54,166 nt of DNA from Pseudomonas sp. GM74 (GCF_000282455.1 NZ_AKJG01000120.1:1-54166); one strand, 5' to 3'. Shown: positions 26,418 to 34,161, counted from the first letter of the stretch. The notes: generated by a model not told the origin, from the letters alone. Numbers and translations: made by a program.

Positions 26418-27462
26418 TTTCAAGATCGGCGACCGCCTGATCGGTGCCGACGCGCCGCCGTTCATCATTGCCGAGATGAGCGGCAACCATAACCAGTCGC
26501 TGGACATTGCCCTGCAAATCGTCGAAGCGGCGGCCAGGGCCGGCGCGCATGCCTTGAAACTGCAAACCTATACAGCCGGGACCATGACTCTGGATATTGC
26601 CGAGGGGGAGTTCTTCATCAAGGATCCGGGCAGTCTGTGGGCGGGCACCTCGCTCTACGATTTGTATGAAAAGGCCCATACGCCGTGGGAATGGCATGCG
26701 CCGATTTTCGCCCGGGCCAAGGAGTTGGGGATACTGGCGTTCTCGACGCCGTTCGATGACACGGCGGTGGATTTCCTCGAAAGCCTCGATGTGCCGGCCT
26801 ACAAGATCGCCAGTTTCGAAAATACGGATTTGCCGTTGATCCGACGTGTGGCCGCCACCGGCAAGCCGCTGATCATCTCCACCGGCATGGCCAGCATCGC
26901 CGAGCTTGACGAAACCGTGCGCGCGGCCCGCGAGGCCGGTTGCAAGGATCTGGTGCTGCTCAAGTGCACCAGTACTTATCCAGCGACCCCGCTCAACAGC
27001 AACGTGCGCACGATCCCGCATCTGCGCCAATTGTTCGGTTGTGAAGTGGGACTGTCCGACCACTCCATGGGCGTTGGCGTGTCTGTCGCCGCTGTGGCGC
27101 TCGGCGCGACCGTGGTGGAAAAACACTTCACCCTCGACCGCGCGGCCGGCGGGGTGGATGCCAGTTTCTCGCTGGAACCTGAGGAAATGGCCAGTCTGGT
27201 GCTCGAGACCGAACGCGCCTGGCAGGCCATGGGTCAGGTGCAATACGGCCCCACCGAGGCCGAGCGCAAGTCGCTGGTGTATCGCCGTTCACTGTACGTC
27301 ACCGCTGACATGGCCGCCGGTGAGCTGTTTACCGGGGACAATCTGCGCGCCATTCGTCCGGGTCTCGGTTTGCCGCCCAAGCATACCGATGCGCTACTCG
27401 GTCGCCGCGCTCGGGCCCCGATCAAGCGCGGCACGCCGCTGGACTGGTCATTGGTTGAATGA
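26410..27462 (+). CDS. pseI: Pseudaminic acid synthase PseI
   Basis: Condenses 2,4-diacetamido-2,4,6-trideoxy-altrose with phosphoenolpyruvate to give pseudaminic acid. 350 residues: NeuB-type TIM barrel (residues 1-275; FIIAEMSGNHNQS, ALKLQTYTAGTMT, KHFTLDRAAGG) plus a C-terminal antifreeze/SAF domain (about 285-345). EMSGNHN distinguishes PseI from sialic and legionaminic synthases in my recollection of the family. It overlaps pseG by eight bases and completes the CMP-Pse pathway. It is the last gene of the tightly packed rfbF-pseI run. Confidence 0.95.
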   Translation: MPSFKIGDRLIGADAPPFIIAEMSGNHNQSLDIALQIVEAAARAGAHALKLQTYTAGTMTLDIAEGEFFIKDPGSLWAGTSLYDLYEKAHTPWEWHAPIFARAKELGILAFSTPFDDTAVDFLESLDVPAYKIASFENTDLPLIRRVAATGKPLIISTGMASIAELDETVRAAREAGCKDLVLLKCTSTYPATPLNSNVRTIPHLRQLFGCEVGLSDHSMGVGVSVAAVALGATVVEKHFTLDRAAGGVDASFSLEPEEMASLVLETERAWQAMGQVQYGPTEAERKSLVYRRSLYVTADMAAGELFTGDNLRAIRPGLGLPPKHTDALLGRRARAPIKRGTPLDWSLVE

Positions 27463-27688
27463 CCCGATATGCAACCGATTCGGCAAAATAGCGTGACCTG
27501 CGAGTCATAACGCGCATCTTCACTGTATTGTATTGATCGGGGAGGTGGCGCCTGGCCCTTTATCGGATCCAGTGATAGCCCTTTGCGCTCCCCGTGGCTG
27601 TCCGTTGTGGCGGCCATTTTCTGTTTGTCGGCGCCCCTCGAATCCTTGCGAGCGGTGGTCTTGGGCTGTTTTTTATTGGGAAGCCGTA
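27463..27688. other. 226-base intergenic gap between pseI and the ketoacyl synthase
   Basis: The only sizeable gap in the second half of the island, so a promoter for the fabH-like gene may lie here. I searched by eye for -24/-12 and TAAA-N15-GCCGATAA patterns and found none. An open frame (from 27533) continues into the fabH-like gene but lacks family similarity upstream of 27689. No hairpin terminator after pseI was recognised. Confidence 0.5.
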
Positions 27689-28615
27689 ATGATTGGCATA
27701 AAAAGCATTGCGAGCTACGTTCCTGTAGCCGGCGTGGACAATTACGCACAAGGTGCAAAATTCGAGAAGGATGAAGAATTCATCCTCGGCAAGATCGGTT
27801 CGGCATTCCTGCCGCGCAAAGGCGCTGAACAGGAAACCTCCGATTTGTGCGTGGAAGCGGCCAATGCGCTGTTTGCCGGCAACCCTGATCTGAAACGTGA
27901 ATCGATCGACGCACTGATCGTCGTCACCCAGAACGGTGACGAAGAAGGCCTGCCGCACACCGCGGCGATCGTGCAGGACAAACTCGGTCTGTCGACCAAT
28001 GTCGCTGCGTTCGATATTTCCCTGGGCTGCTCCGGTTATGTATACGGCATCTACGCGATCAAGGGCTTCATGGAAGCCGCTGGTCTGAAGAACGGCCTGT
28101 TGATCACCGCTGACCCCTATTCGAAGATCGTCGACCCGGAAGATCGCAACACCACCATGCTCTTCGGTGATGCCGCTACCGCGACCTGGATGGGTGAGGA
28201 TCCGTCCTGGGCGCTGGGCAAGGCCAAGTTCGGCACCGACGGTTCTGGCGCACCGCACCTGAAAGTCACCGATGGCGTGTTCTTCATGAACGGCCGTCAG
28301 GTGTTCAACTTTGCGCTGCTCAAAGTACCGGCACACTTGCACGAATTGCTCAACGACTCAGGCCTCAAGGCCGATGACATCGATGCGTTCTGCATTCACC
28401 AGGGCAGTGCGGCGATAGTCGATGCCGTGGCGCGGCGCTTCGAAGGCGAGCCGGAGAAGTTCATCAAGGACATGGTCGAGACGGGAAATACCGTTTCGTC
28501 GAGTGTTCCGCTGCTGCTGGAAAAACACGTGCTCGATTCTGACTGGAAGCGCATTGCGATCAGCGGTTTTGGCGTAGGTTTGTCCTGGGGGTCGGCGATC
28601 ATCTATCGTCCCTGA
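27689..28615 (+). CDS. 3-oxoacyl-ACP synthase III (FabH-like)
   Basis: Thiolase-fold condensing enzyme; 308 residues from the ATG at 27689, preceded by GGGAAG. The catalytic triad is intact: Cys114 in SLGCSGYVYG, His237 in FCIHQGS, Asn267 in ETGNTVSS. This is a paralogue, not the housekeeping FabH, because it stands alone in a glycosylation island with no fatty-acid synthesis genes nearby. A ketoacyl synthase III (orf3) also accompanies the P. syringae flagellin glycosylation genes, where the sugar carries a 3-hydroxybutyryl-type acyl amide. By analogy this gene may supply an acyl group for the glycan. No acyltransferase or ACP gene was seen beside it. Confidence 0.88.
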   Translation: MIGIKSIASYVPVAGVDNYAQGAKFEKDEEFILGKIGSAFLPRKGAEQETSDLCVEAANALFAGNPDLKRESIDALIVVTQNGDEEGLPHTAAIVQDKLGLSTNVAAFDISLGCSGYVYGIYAIKGFMEAAGLKNGLLITADPYSKIVDPEDRNTTMLFGDAATATWMGEDPSWALGKAKFGTDGSGAPHLKVTDGVFFMNGRQVFNFALLKVPAHLHELLNDSGLKADDIDAFCIHQGSAAIVDAVARRFEGEPEKFIKDMVETGNTVSSSVPLLLEKHVLDSDWKRIAISGFGVGLSWGSAIIYRP

Positions 28616-28649
28616 GCAAGCTCTTTATCGGTAAATCGCGGCACAAAAA

Positions 28650-28684
28650 AGCGCTCAAGGTGTAACCTTGAGCGCTATTTTTTT
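28650..28684. terminator. Strong bidirectional-looking terminator after the fabH-like gene
   Basis: A perfect 12-base-pair stem (28650-28661 with 28665-28676, loop GTA) followed by ATTTTTTT and preceded by a run of A, so it could work on both strands. It lies 34 bases after the fabH-like stop and only 22 bases before the next start codon. Confidence 0.9.
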
Positions 28685-28706
28685 GCCCGAATTTTCACGA
28701 GGCGCC

Positions 28707-29999
28707 ATGAGCGAGTTTTTTCAATCGAATGTCGACGTTATCCAGCGTCGCTGGCCTCTGGTGGCTGCCCGTCTGTTGGCGGAAGATCCGTCATCGCTGC
28801 AGGCGGATCTGGTGGAAGGGCTGGGTTCGACGTTGAGCATCAACGGCATTCAACTGACCAGCCGCCATGACCGGACGCGCGAGGCGCAAATCCAGGCGGC
28901 GAGCCTGGCACGCAACAGTCTGGTGCTGCACGTCTACGGCACCGGGCTGGGCGATCTGCAACTGGAACTGTTGCAGCGTCCGCAGCTCAAGCAATTGCAC
29001 GTGCATCTGCTCAACGGTGCGGTGTTTGCGTTGGTTCTGCAGTTGCTCGATCAACAGCCGTGGCTCAAAGATCCGCGCATCGAATTGCATTACGCCGGCG
29101 ATCTTGCGGAAATCTGCCTGCCGTTTTTCGCGTTGCCCTCGGAGTTGGTATTGGCCGACGACTACAACGCCAGGATCCGTGACCGGCTGATCAGCGAAAC
29201 CCACCTGAGCTTCAATAATCGCGAGTTCGACCCGCAATCACCGGAAGTCGTCGAGCGCTTGCAAGCCGGCAAGACGCTGCTGCAGGGTGATGGCGATGTG
29301 GCTGAGCTGTTCGGTTCGCAGACTGGGCGCGATGTTTTCGTGATTGCCACGGGGCCGAGTCTGGAGCTGCACTTCGAGCGCCTGCGAGCCATTCGCGAGC
29401 AAGCCGAGCGGCCGTTGTTCATTTGTGTCGATACGGCGTATCGCCCGTTGCTGGAACACGGCATTCGTCCAGACTTTGTGGTCACCATCGATCAGCGCAT
29501 TTCGGCCCGGCATCTGCCGCCGACGGACACTGCTTCAATAGCGCTGGTCTATATGCCCATGGTCGATCCGCAGGTGCTCAAGGACTGGCAAGGAGTGCGC
29601 TACGCCGCTTACTCGGCCAGTCCGATCTATCAGGCGATTCGCCATCAATTGCCTCGCGGTGAACTGTATGTCGGTGGCAGTGTGATTCATCCGGCGGTGG
29701 ATCTGGCGGTGAAAATGGGTGCGGCGCAGATCACTCTGTTCGGCGCCGACTTTGCTTTTCCTGGCGACAAGACCCATGCCGGGTGGGGCGACGGTGATCT
29801 GGGGCCGCAACTGGTCGCAGCCAAACACTGGGTGCTCGATGGCCATGGACAGCGAATCAAGACCCAGCTCAACTTTCGCAGTTATCTGTGCGAACTGGAG
29901 CGCTACATCGCCAGGCATCCGCAGGTGCGTTTCCATAACACCAGCCGGGCAGGAGCGATGATTGCCGGAACAGCGTTTGATCCGGAGTGGACGGTATGA
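28707..29999 (+). CDS. Maf-type (DUF115) motility-associated flagellin glycosyltransferase
   Basis: 430 residues from the ATG at 28707 (ACGAGG upstream). The central DUF115/MAF domain (about 205-390) has DVFVIATGPSLELH, FICVDTAYRPLLEHGIRPDFVVTIDQ and GADFAFPGDKTHA. Maf proteins in Campylobacter, Aeromonas and Magnetospirillum transfer pseudaminic acid to flagellin. With a full pse pathway upstream and fliC downstream, that role is the best inference here. It would set the first, protein-linked sugar, with the two giant transferases extending it. The gene stands directly behind a strong terminator yet shows no recognised promoter of its own. Confidence 0.85.
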   Translation: MSEFFQSNVDVIQRRWPLVAARLLAEDPSSLQADLVEGLGSTLSINGIQLTSRHDRTREAQIQAASLARNSLVLHVYGTGLGDLQLELLQRPQLKQLHVHLLNGAVFALVLQLLDQQPWLKDPRIELHYAGDLAEICLPFFALPSELVLADDYNARIRDRLISETHLSFNNREFDPQSPEVVERLQAGKTLLQGDGDVAELFGSQTGRDVFVIATGPSLELHFERLRAIREQAERPLFICVDTAYRPLLEHGIRPDFVVTIDQRISARHLPPTDTASIALVYMPMVDPQVLKDWQGVRYAAYSASPIYQAIRHQLPRGELYVGGSVIHPAVDLAVKMGAAQITLFGADFAFPGDKTHAGWGDGDLGPQLVAAKHWVLDGHGQRIKTQLNFRSYLCELERYIARHPQVRFHNTSRAGAMIAGTAFDPEWTV

Positions 30000-30265
30000 G
30001 CGTGAGCGATTCGTTTGTTGTCAGGGCGCGCGAGTGCGCTGTCCTGTTTCGCCTGGGGCGGGACGTGGAGGCCGGGGGCGTGATGATCGATCTTGTGACT
30101 GATATACAGCCGTCATTCGACAAGGCATCGCAGCAAAGTCAGCAGCAGTGGTTGCAGTTGCTTGCTCAGATGCTGCAATGCCAGGAAACCCAGAATTGGC
30201 TGGCGTTGGCCGACTATCTGGAATACGAGCTGGTACAGGTGGTGACTGACAATCTGTCCATTTGA
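29996..30265 (+). CDS. Small conserved-context protein of unknown function
   Basis: 89 residues; the ATG overlaps the stop of the Maf gene (ATGA), implying coupled translation. I do not recognise a family. The sequence is acidic and helical in character, with a Gln-rich middle (QQSQQQWLQLLAQML) and then WLALADYLEYELVQVV; no signal peptide, no membrane segment, one Cys. The size, helicity and position before fliC recall small export chaperones or accessory subunits, but this is inference. It precedes the sigma-28 promoter of fliC by 149 bases. Confidence 0.7.
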   Translation: MSVSDSFVVRARECAVLFRLGRDVEAGGVMIDLVTDIQPSFDKASQQSQQQWLQLLAQMLQCQETQNWLALADYLEYELVQVVTDNLSI

Positions 30266-30413
30266 ACAATTTTGCTCTGTTGCGGCTGACAGGAGGGCAT
30301 TGTTTTGAGTGAGTGGCGAATTCCTGACGCCATTTATTCGCTGTTGGGCAGCAGCCAAGACCTTGATTTACGGGGAGGTGGCCAGCTGATGGCAAAAAAA
30401 TTCGAAATTCTGC

Positions 30414-30440
30414 TAAAGCAACCTGCGTTGGCGACGATAA
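30414..30440 (+). promoter_or_regulatory. FliA (sigma-28) promoter of fliC
   Basis: TAAA-N15-GACGATAA matches the sigma-28 consensus (TAAA-N15-GCCGATAA) at all positions but one. It lies 80 bases before the fliC start. FliA-dependent late expression of flagellin is established for Pseudomonas. Confidence 0.88.
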
Positions 30441-30520
30441 CTATTACGAAGGTTCTCTAGGCCATACCGGGCGGTTGCCAGGGCCGGAAGCCGTAGTACC
30501 CAACCAACGAGGAATTCGTC

Positions 30521-31366
30521 ATGGCTTTAACAGTAAACACCAACACTACTTCCCTGGGTGTTCAGAAGAACCTGAACCGTGCGTCCGACGCACTGTCGAC
30601 CTCGATGTCCCGTCTGTCCTCCGGCCTGAAAATCAACAGCGCTAAAGACGACGCCGCTGGCCTGCAGATCGCTACCCGCATGACTTCGCAAATCCGTGGT
30701 CAGACCATGGCTATCAAAAACGCCAACGACGGTGTTTCGATCGCTCAGACCGCTGAAGGCGCTCTGCAAGAGTCGAGCAACATTCTGCAACGTATGCGTG
30801 AAATCTCGCTGCAATCGCGCAACGACTCGAACGGTACCGCTGACCGTACCGCTCTGGACAAAGAATTCCAACAGTCCGTCGCTGAACTGACCCGTATCGC
30901 TCAATCGACCAACCTGAACGGTAAGGCTCTGATCGACGGTACTGCTGGTGCGATGGAGTTCCAGGTAGGTTCGAACACAACTTCCGACAACCAGATCACT
31001 CTGACCCTGTCGACCAGCTTCGACGCCAGCGCCCTGGGCATGACCGGTTTGGTCATCTCTGGTGTGGACAACGCCACCAACCACACCAACGTTGACGCTT
31101 CGATCTCGGCAATCGATGCTGCCCTGGCAAACATCAACGCCACTCGCGCTGACCTGGGTGCTGCTCAGAACCGTTTCTCGACCACCATCTCCAACCTGCA
31201 GAACATCAACGAAAACGCCAGCGCTGCACTGAGCCGCGTACAGGATACCGACTTCGCTGCTGAAACTGCACAGCTGACCAAGCAACAAACTCTGCAACAA
31301 GCTTCCACCGCAGTTCTGGCTCAGGCCAACCAACTGCCATCCGCTGTACTGAAACTGCTTCAGTAA
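30521..31366 (+). CDS. fliC: Flagellin FliC
   Basis: Filament subunit, exported through the flagellar channel after FliS binding. 281 residues, a short flagellin like that of P. syringae. N-terminal D0/D1 (MALTVNTNTTSLGVQKNLN) and C-terminal D1/D0 (RVQDTDFAAETAQLTKQQ, ending LKLLQ) are conserved. The exposed middle (about 140-200) is Ser/Thr-rich: S151, T153, T154, S155, T160, T162, S164, T165, S166, S170, T175, S180, T186, T189, S194, S196 are candidate glycan acceptors. The flg22-equivalent window is residues 30-51. Ribosome site GAGGAA. It carries its own sigma-28 promoter and terminator. Confidence 0.97.
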   Translation: MALTVNTNTTSLGVQKNLNRASDALSTSMSRLSSGLKINSAKDDAAGLQIATRMTSQIRGQTMAIKNANDGVSIAQTAEGALQESSNILQRMREISLQSRNDSNGTADRTALDKEFQQSVAELTRIAQSTNLNGKALIDGTAGAMEFQVGSNTTSDNQITLTLSTSFDASALGMTGLVISGVDNATNHTNVDASISAIDAALANINATRADLGAAQNRFSTTISNLQNINENASAALSRVQDTDFAAETAQLTKQQTLQQASTAVLAQANQLPSAVLKLLQ

Positions 31367-31382
31367 TAGCTGATGAGTTTTG

Positions 31383-31417
31383 GCGGGGGAGTGCGCTTGC
31401 GTGCTCTCTCGCTTTTT
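31383..31417 (+). terminator. Terminator downstream of fliC
   Basis: A 14-pair stem counting four G-T wobbles (31383-31396 with 31399-31412, minimal loop) followed by TTTTT. It lies 17 bases after fliC and 21 before flaG, so it can uncouple abundant flagellin mRNA from flaG. Confidence 0.75.
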
Positions 31418-31437
31418 CACTTTGAGAGGTGATGGAC

Positions 31438-31803
31438 ATGGATATGAGCGTCAAGCTGAACTTGTCTTATCCTGCGGCACAGCAGGCGACGACTGTTGCC
31501 GACAAGCCTGCGCAGAAGCCTCGAGCGGAAACTACGCAAGTGGTAGCCGTCAAGGAAGAAAGTAAAAGCGCAAAAACCGAACAGGAAAAACTGAAGATGG
31601 CCGTTGAGGAAATCGAAAAGTTCGTACAGTCGGTCAAGCGTAACCTGGAGTTTTCGATTGATGAGCCTTCAGGCAAGGTAGTGGTCAAAGTGATTGCCGG
31701 CGACTCCGGTGAGGTGATCCGCCAGATCCCCAACGAAGAAGTCCTGAAACTGGCAAACAGTTTGAATGATGCAAGCAGCCTGTTGTTCAGCGCAAAAGCC
31801 TGA
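31438..31803 (+). CDS. flaG: FlaG-family flagellar protein
   Basis: 121 residues. The C-terminal half is the FlaG domain (about 55-118: VKRNLEFSIDEPSGKVVVKV and IRQIPNEEVLKLA); the N-terminus is a charged, Lys/Glu-rich extension. FlaG modulates filament length in several polar-flagellate bacteria; its mechanism is not settled. GAGAGG is eight bases before the chosen ATG (31438); in-frame starts at 31429 and 31432 are possible. It lies between fliC and fliD, its usual place. Confidence 0.9.
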   Translation: MDMSVKLNLSYPAAQQATTVADKPAQKPRAETTQVVAVKEESKSAKTEQEKLKMAVEEIEKFVQSVKRNLEFSIDEPSGKVVVKVIAGDSGEVIRQIPNEEVLKLANSLNDASSLLFSAKA

Positions 31804-31807
31804 CAGC

Positions 31808-31823
31808 TGGCACGAATTTTGTT
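31808..31823 (+). promoter_or_regulatory. RpoN promoter for fliD
   Basis: TGGCACG-AATT-TTGTT has a perfect -24 half and one mismatch (GC to GT) in the -12 half, with correct spacing. It lies 62 bases before fliD. P. aeruginosa fliD is known to be RpoN/FleQ-dependent. Confidence 0.6.
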
Positions 31824-31885
31824 GCTATGTTCTTTTGGGCGTTGTAGTGGTCAAAAGGCCGGCGACACACTGAAGGGAGCTCCAC

Positions 31886-33328
31886 ATGGCAAGTCCAATT
31901 CTACCGGGTCTGGGTTTAGGCTCCGGCCTCGATACCACCGCCATCGTCAAAGCATTGGTGGATGCAGATAAGGCCGCCAAGCAGAATCAGATCACTCGTC
32001 AGACGACTATCAACACTTCGCAGATCTCCGCGATTGGTAGCCTCAAAAGTGTCCTGGCGAACTTTCAGACTGCGATCAAGAATCTGGGCGATACCAAAAA
32101 CCCGCAATTCCTGGGTTTCACTGCGACGTCCGCCGATCCGAAAGTGCTGACAGCGGTAGCCAGCAATACGGCCGTCAACGGTACGTATTCGATCAAGGTC
32201 ACCAACCTTGCGACCTCCTCCAAAGTGGCGACTGCCGCTTTTGTTGGCGGCGCCACCAGCTCTATTCCTGAAGGTACGCTGAATATCACGCAAAATGGCG
32301 TCAGCCGTCCCGTGACCATTCCGGCGGGCGCAACGTTGCAATCGGTGCGTGATGCGATCAACACCCAGCAGGGCGCCAACGGCTTCAGCGCCAACATCGT
32401 GACCGACCAGTACGGTTCGCGTCTGGTGATGGGGTCGACGACGACCGGTGCCGGTTCCGATATCACCCTCAGCGGTATTGCAGGCCTGGAAATCACAGCT
32501 GGCCAGAAAATGGACACACCGCCGACGGCGACCTCGGCCGGTGCCATCGGCGAGTTCGCGATGGATGCGAACTTCAGCGTGGATGGTCTCGCGCTGACCA
32601 GCAAGAGCAACACGGTCGATAAGGCGATCTCCGGCTTGACCCTTAATCTGGTCGCCGGTGGTAACGCAACCTCAACGGTAACAGTTGGTCCGAACAACGA
32701 TGGCTTGAAAAAATCCATTCAGACGTTCGTAGACGCTTACAACCAGGTCGTGACCAGCGTGAATTCCTTGACCAAGCCAACTCTGGATGCCGACGGCAAG
32801 CCGACCGTTGCGGCAGCGTTGACCGGCGATCCTCTGACGCGCGGTATTCTGGCGTCGATTCGTGAGCCGCTGACCACTACGGGGGCAGGTGACAAACTCA
32901 CGGTTCTGTCGCAGTTGGGTATTACCACCAACCAGAAGACCGGTGCGCTGGATTTCGACAGTGCCAAGTTCACAGCCGCGATGGGTACGCAGCAGCTCGG
33001 TGGTGAGGTCCAGAAGCTGTTCCTGGGCGACCCGACAGCGACCGGTGCTGCCTCCAAAGGCTTGCTGGATCGTATGAACGATGCCATCACGCCTTATACC
33101 GTTACCGGCAAGGACGGCATCCTGGATGCGCGCTCGACCAACCTGGCCAAGGCCAAGACCAATCTGTCCAACCAGCAGTTAGCTCTGGATCGTCGGGTTG
33201 CAACGCTGACTGCCGTATTGACCAAAAAGTACAACGACATGGACACTCTGGTCGGAAAGCTGAAGGCCACTGCCAGCAACATTACTTCGATGTTCGAAGC
33301 AATCTCGGCGCAGCAGAAGAACAGCTGA
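31886..33328 (+). CDS. fliD: Flagellar filament cap protein FliD
   Basis: Pentameric cap at the filament tip that folds flagellin subunits into place. 480 residues. N-terminal ILPGLGLGSGLDTTAIVKAL and the C-terminal coiled segment (ALDRRVATLTAVLTKKYNDMDTLVGKL) are the conserved polymerising ends; the centre is a variable Ala/Thr-rich domain. Ribosome site AAGGGAG. It is preceded by an RpoN-like promoter and followed by a complex hairpin before fliS. Confidence 0.96.
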   Translation: MASPILPGLGLGSGLDTTAIVKALVDADKAAKQNQITRQTTINTSQISAIGSLKSVLANFQTAIKNLGDTKNPQFLGFTATSADPKVLTAVASNTAVNGTYSIKVTNLATSSKVATAAFVGGATSSIPEGTLNITQNGVSRPVTIPAGATLQSVRDAINTQQGANGFSANIVTDQYGSRLVMGSTTTGAGSDITLSGIAGLEITAGQKMDTPPTATSAGAIGEFAMDANFSVDGLALTSKSNTVDKAISGLTLNLVAGGNATSTVTVGPNNDGLKKSIQTFVDAYNQVVTSVNSLTKPTLDADGKPTVAAALTGDPLTRGILASIREPLTTTGAGDKLTVLSQLGITTNQKTGALDFDSAKFTAAMGTQQLGGEVQKLFLGDPTATGAASKGLLDRMNDAITPYTVTGKDGILDARSTNLAKAKTNLSNQQLALDRRVATLTAVLTKKYNDMDTLVGKLKATASNITSMFEAISAQQKNS

Positions 33329-33339
33329 TAGCGCTGTAG

Positions 33340-33381
33340 ACGCCAAAAGCCCGGCGACGTTTTTGGCGTTCCGGGCTTTTT
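33340..33381 (+). terminator. Terminator with overlapping alternative hairpin between fliD and fliS
   Basis: Terminator stem: 33345-33354 (aaaagcccgg) pairs with 33371-33380 (ccgggctttt), followed by T's. A second stem, 33340-33348 with 33361-33369 (acgccaaaa/ttttggcgt), reuses bases 33345-33348, so the two compete. It probably terminates part of the fliD transcript. Confidence 0.7.
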
Positions 33382-33392
33382 GCATTTGCATC

Positions 33393-33419
33393 TAAAGTTT
33401 TTTGACGCGTCGTCGATAT
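33393..33419 (+). promoter_or_regulatory. Candidate FliA (sigma-28) promoter for fliS-fliT
   Basis: TAAA-N15-GTCGATAT matches the sigma-28 -35 and six of eight -10 positions with exact spacing. It lies 39 bases before fliS and just after the terminator. A late promoter for the flagellin chaperone would match fliC timing. Confidence 0.55.
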
Positions 33420-33458
33420 GCTGGTTATACGAACCAAAGATTTCAGATGAGGTACAAC

Positions 33459-33854
33459 ATGAACCCAATGTTAGCCCTTCGCCAATATCAGAAGATTGGC
33501 GCTCAGGCCCAGACTTCCGAAGCCAGCCCTCATCGTCTGGTGCAAATGCTGATGGAGGGAGGCCTGGATCGAATTGCCCAGGCCAAAGGCGCGATCGAAC
33601 GCAAAGACATCCCGAACAAGGGTGTGTTCATCAGCAAGGCTATCGGCATTATCGGTGGTCTGCGTGAAGGTCTGGATCTGGATAACAAGGCTGAGTCGGT
33701 GGGCGAGCTGGACAGTCTCTACGCGTACATGATGAAGCGTCTGGCGCAAGCCAACGTCAATACCGATCCAAAGATCCTCGATGAAGTCGCTGACCTGCTG
33801 AGCACGGTCAAGGACGGCTGGGATGCCATCGGCACGCCAGGTCCTCAGTTTTAA
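33459..33854 (+). CDS. fliS: Flagellin export chaperone FliS
   Basis: Binds the C-terminus of newly made FliC in the cytosol and prevents early polymerisation. 131 residues from the ATG at 33459 (GATGAGG upstream), starting MNPMLALRQYQKIGAQ; the helix-bundle motif SPHRLVQMLMEGGLDRIAQAK is the family core. An upstream in-frame extension to 33402 is not FliS-like. It is followed by fliT with TAAGGAG between. Confidence 0.94.
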   Translation: MNPMLALRQYQKIGAQAQTSEASPHRLVQMLMEGGLDRIAQAKGAIERKDIPNKGVFISKAIGIIGGLREGLDLDNKAESVGELDSLYAYMMKRLAQANVNTDPKILDEVADLLSTVKDGWDAIGTPGPQF

Positions 33855-33864
33855 GGAGATCACC

Positions 33865-34161
33865 ATGAGTCTTGTATTGCAGCGAATCGAACAAACCCGG
33901 GAAGGTCTTGTTGGCGCTCTGGCCGAGCGTAACTGGGAAGCCATCGGGGAGTTGGACCAGGCTTGCCGTTCCTGCATGGAAGACGTCTTGAGTGAACCTT
34001 CGGTGGACGAGGCGGCGTTGCGCGATAATCTTGAAGAGTTGCTGGGGGTCTACAAGCAGCTGCTTGAGGCGGCAACGGGAGAGAGGCAGGCGATAGTCGA
34101 TGAGATGTCGCAGATCACCCAAGCACAAAACGCGGCAAAGGTTTACCATCTGTTTGGTTAA
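33865..34161 (+). CDS. fliT: FliT-like flagellar chaperone
   Basis: 98 residues, all helical in character (LQRIEQTREGLVGALAERNWEAIGELDQACRS is too long a run to be chance helix; two halves at about 5-20 and 21-36). Position behind fliS and size match FliT, the FliD chaperone; in P. aeruginosa the corresponding genes are named fliS' and fleP. Sequence identity to enteric FliT is not obvious by eye, so the assignment leans on context. AAGGAG lies seven bases before the ATG. Confidence 0.75.
   Translation: MSLVLQRIEQTREGLVGALAERNWEAIGELDQACRSCMEDVLSEPSVDEAALRDNLEELLGVYKQLLEAATGERQAIVDEMSQITQAQNAAKVYHLFG

Noticed and set aside
28650..28684. Riboswitch or regulatory RNA
   Set aside because: It is a plain perfect stem with a three-base loop and T-run, sufficient for a terminator; no further conserved structure was found.
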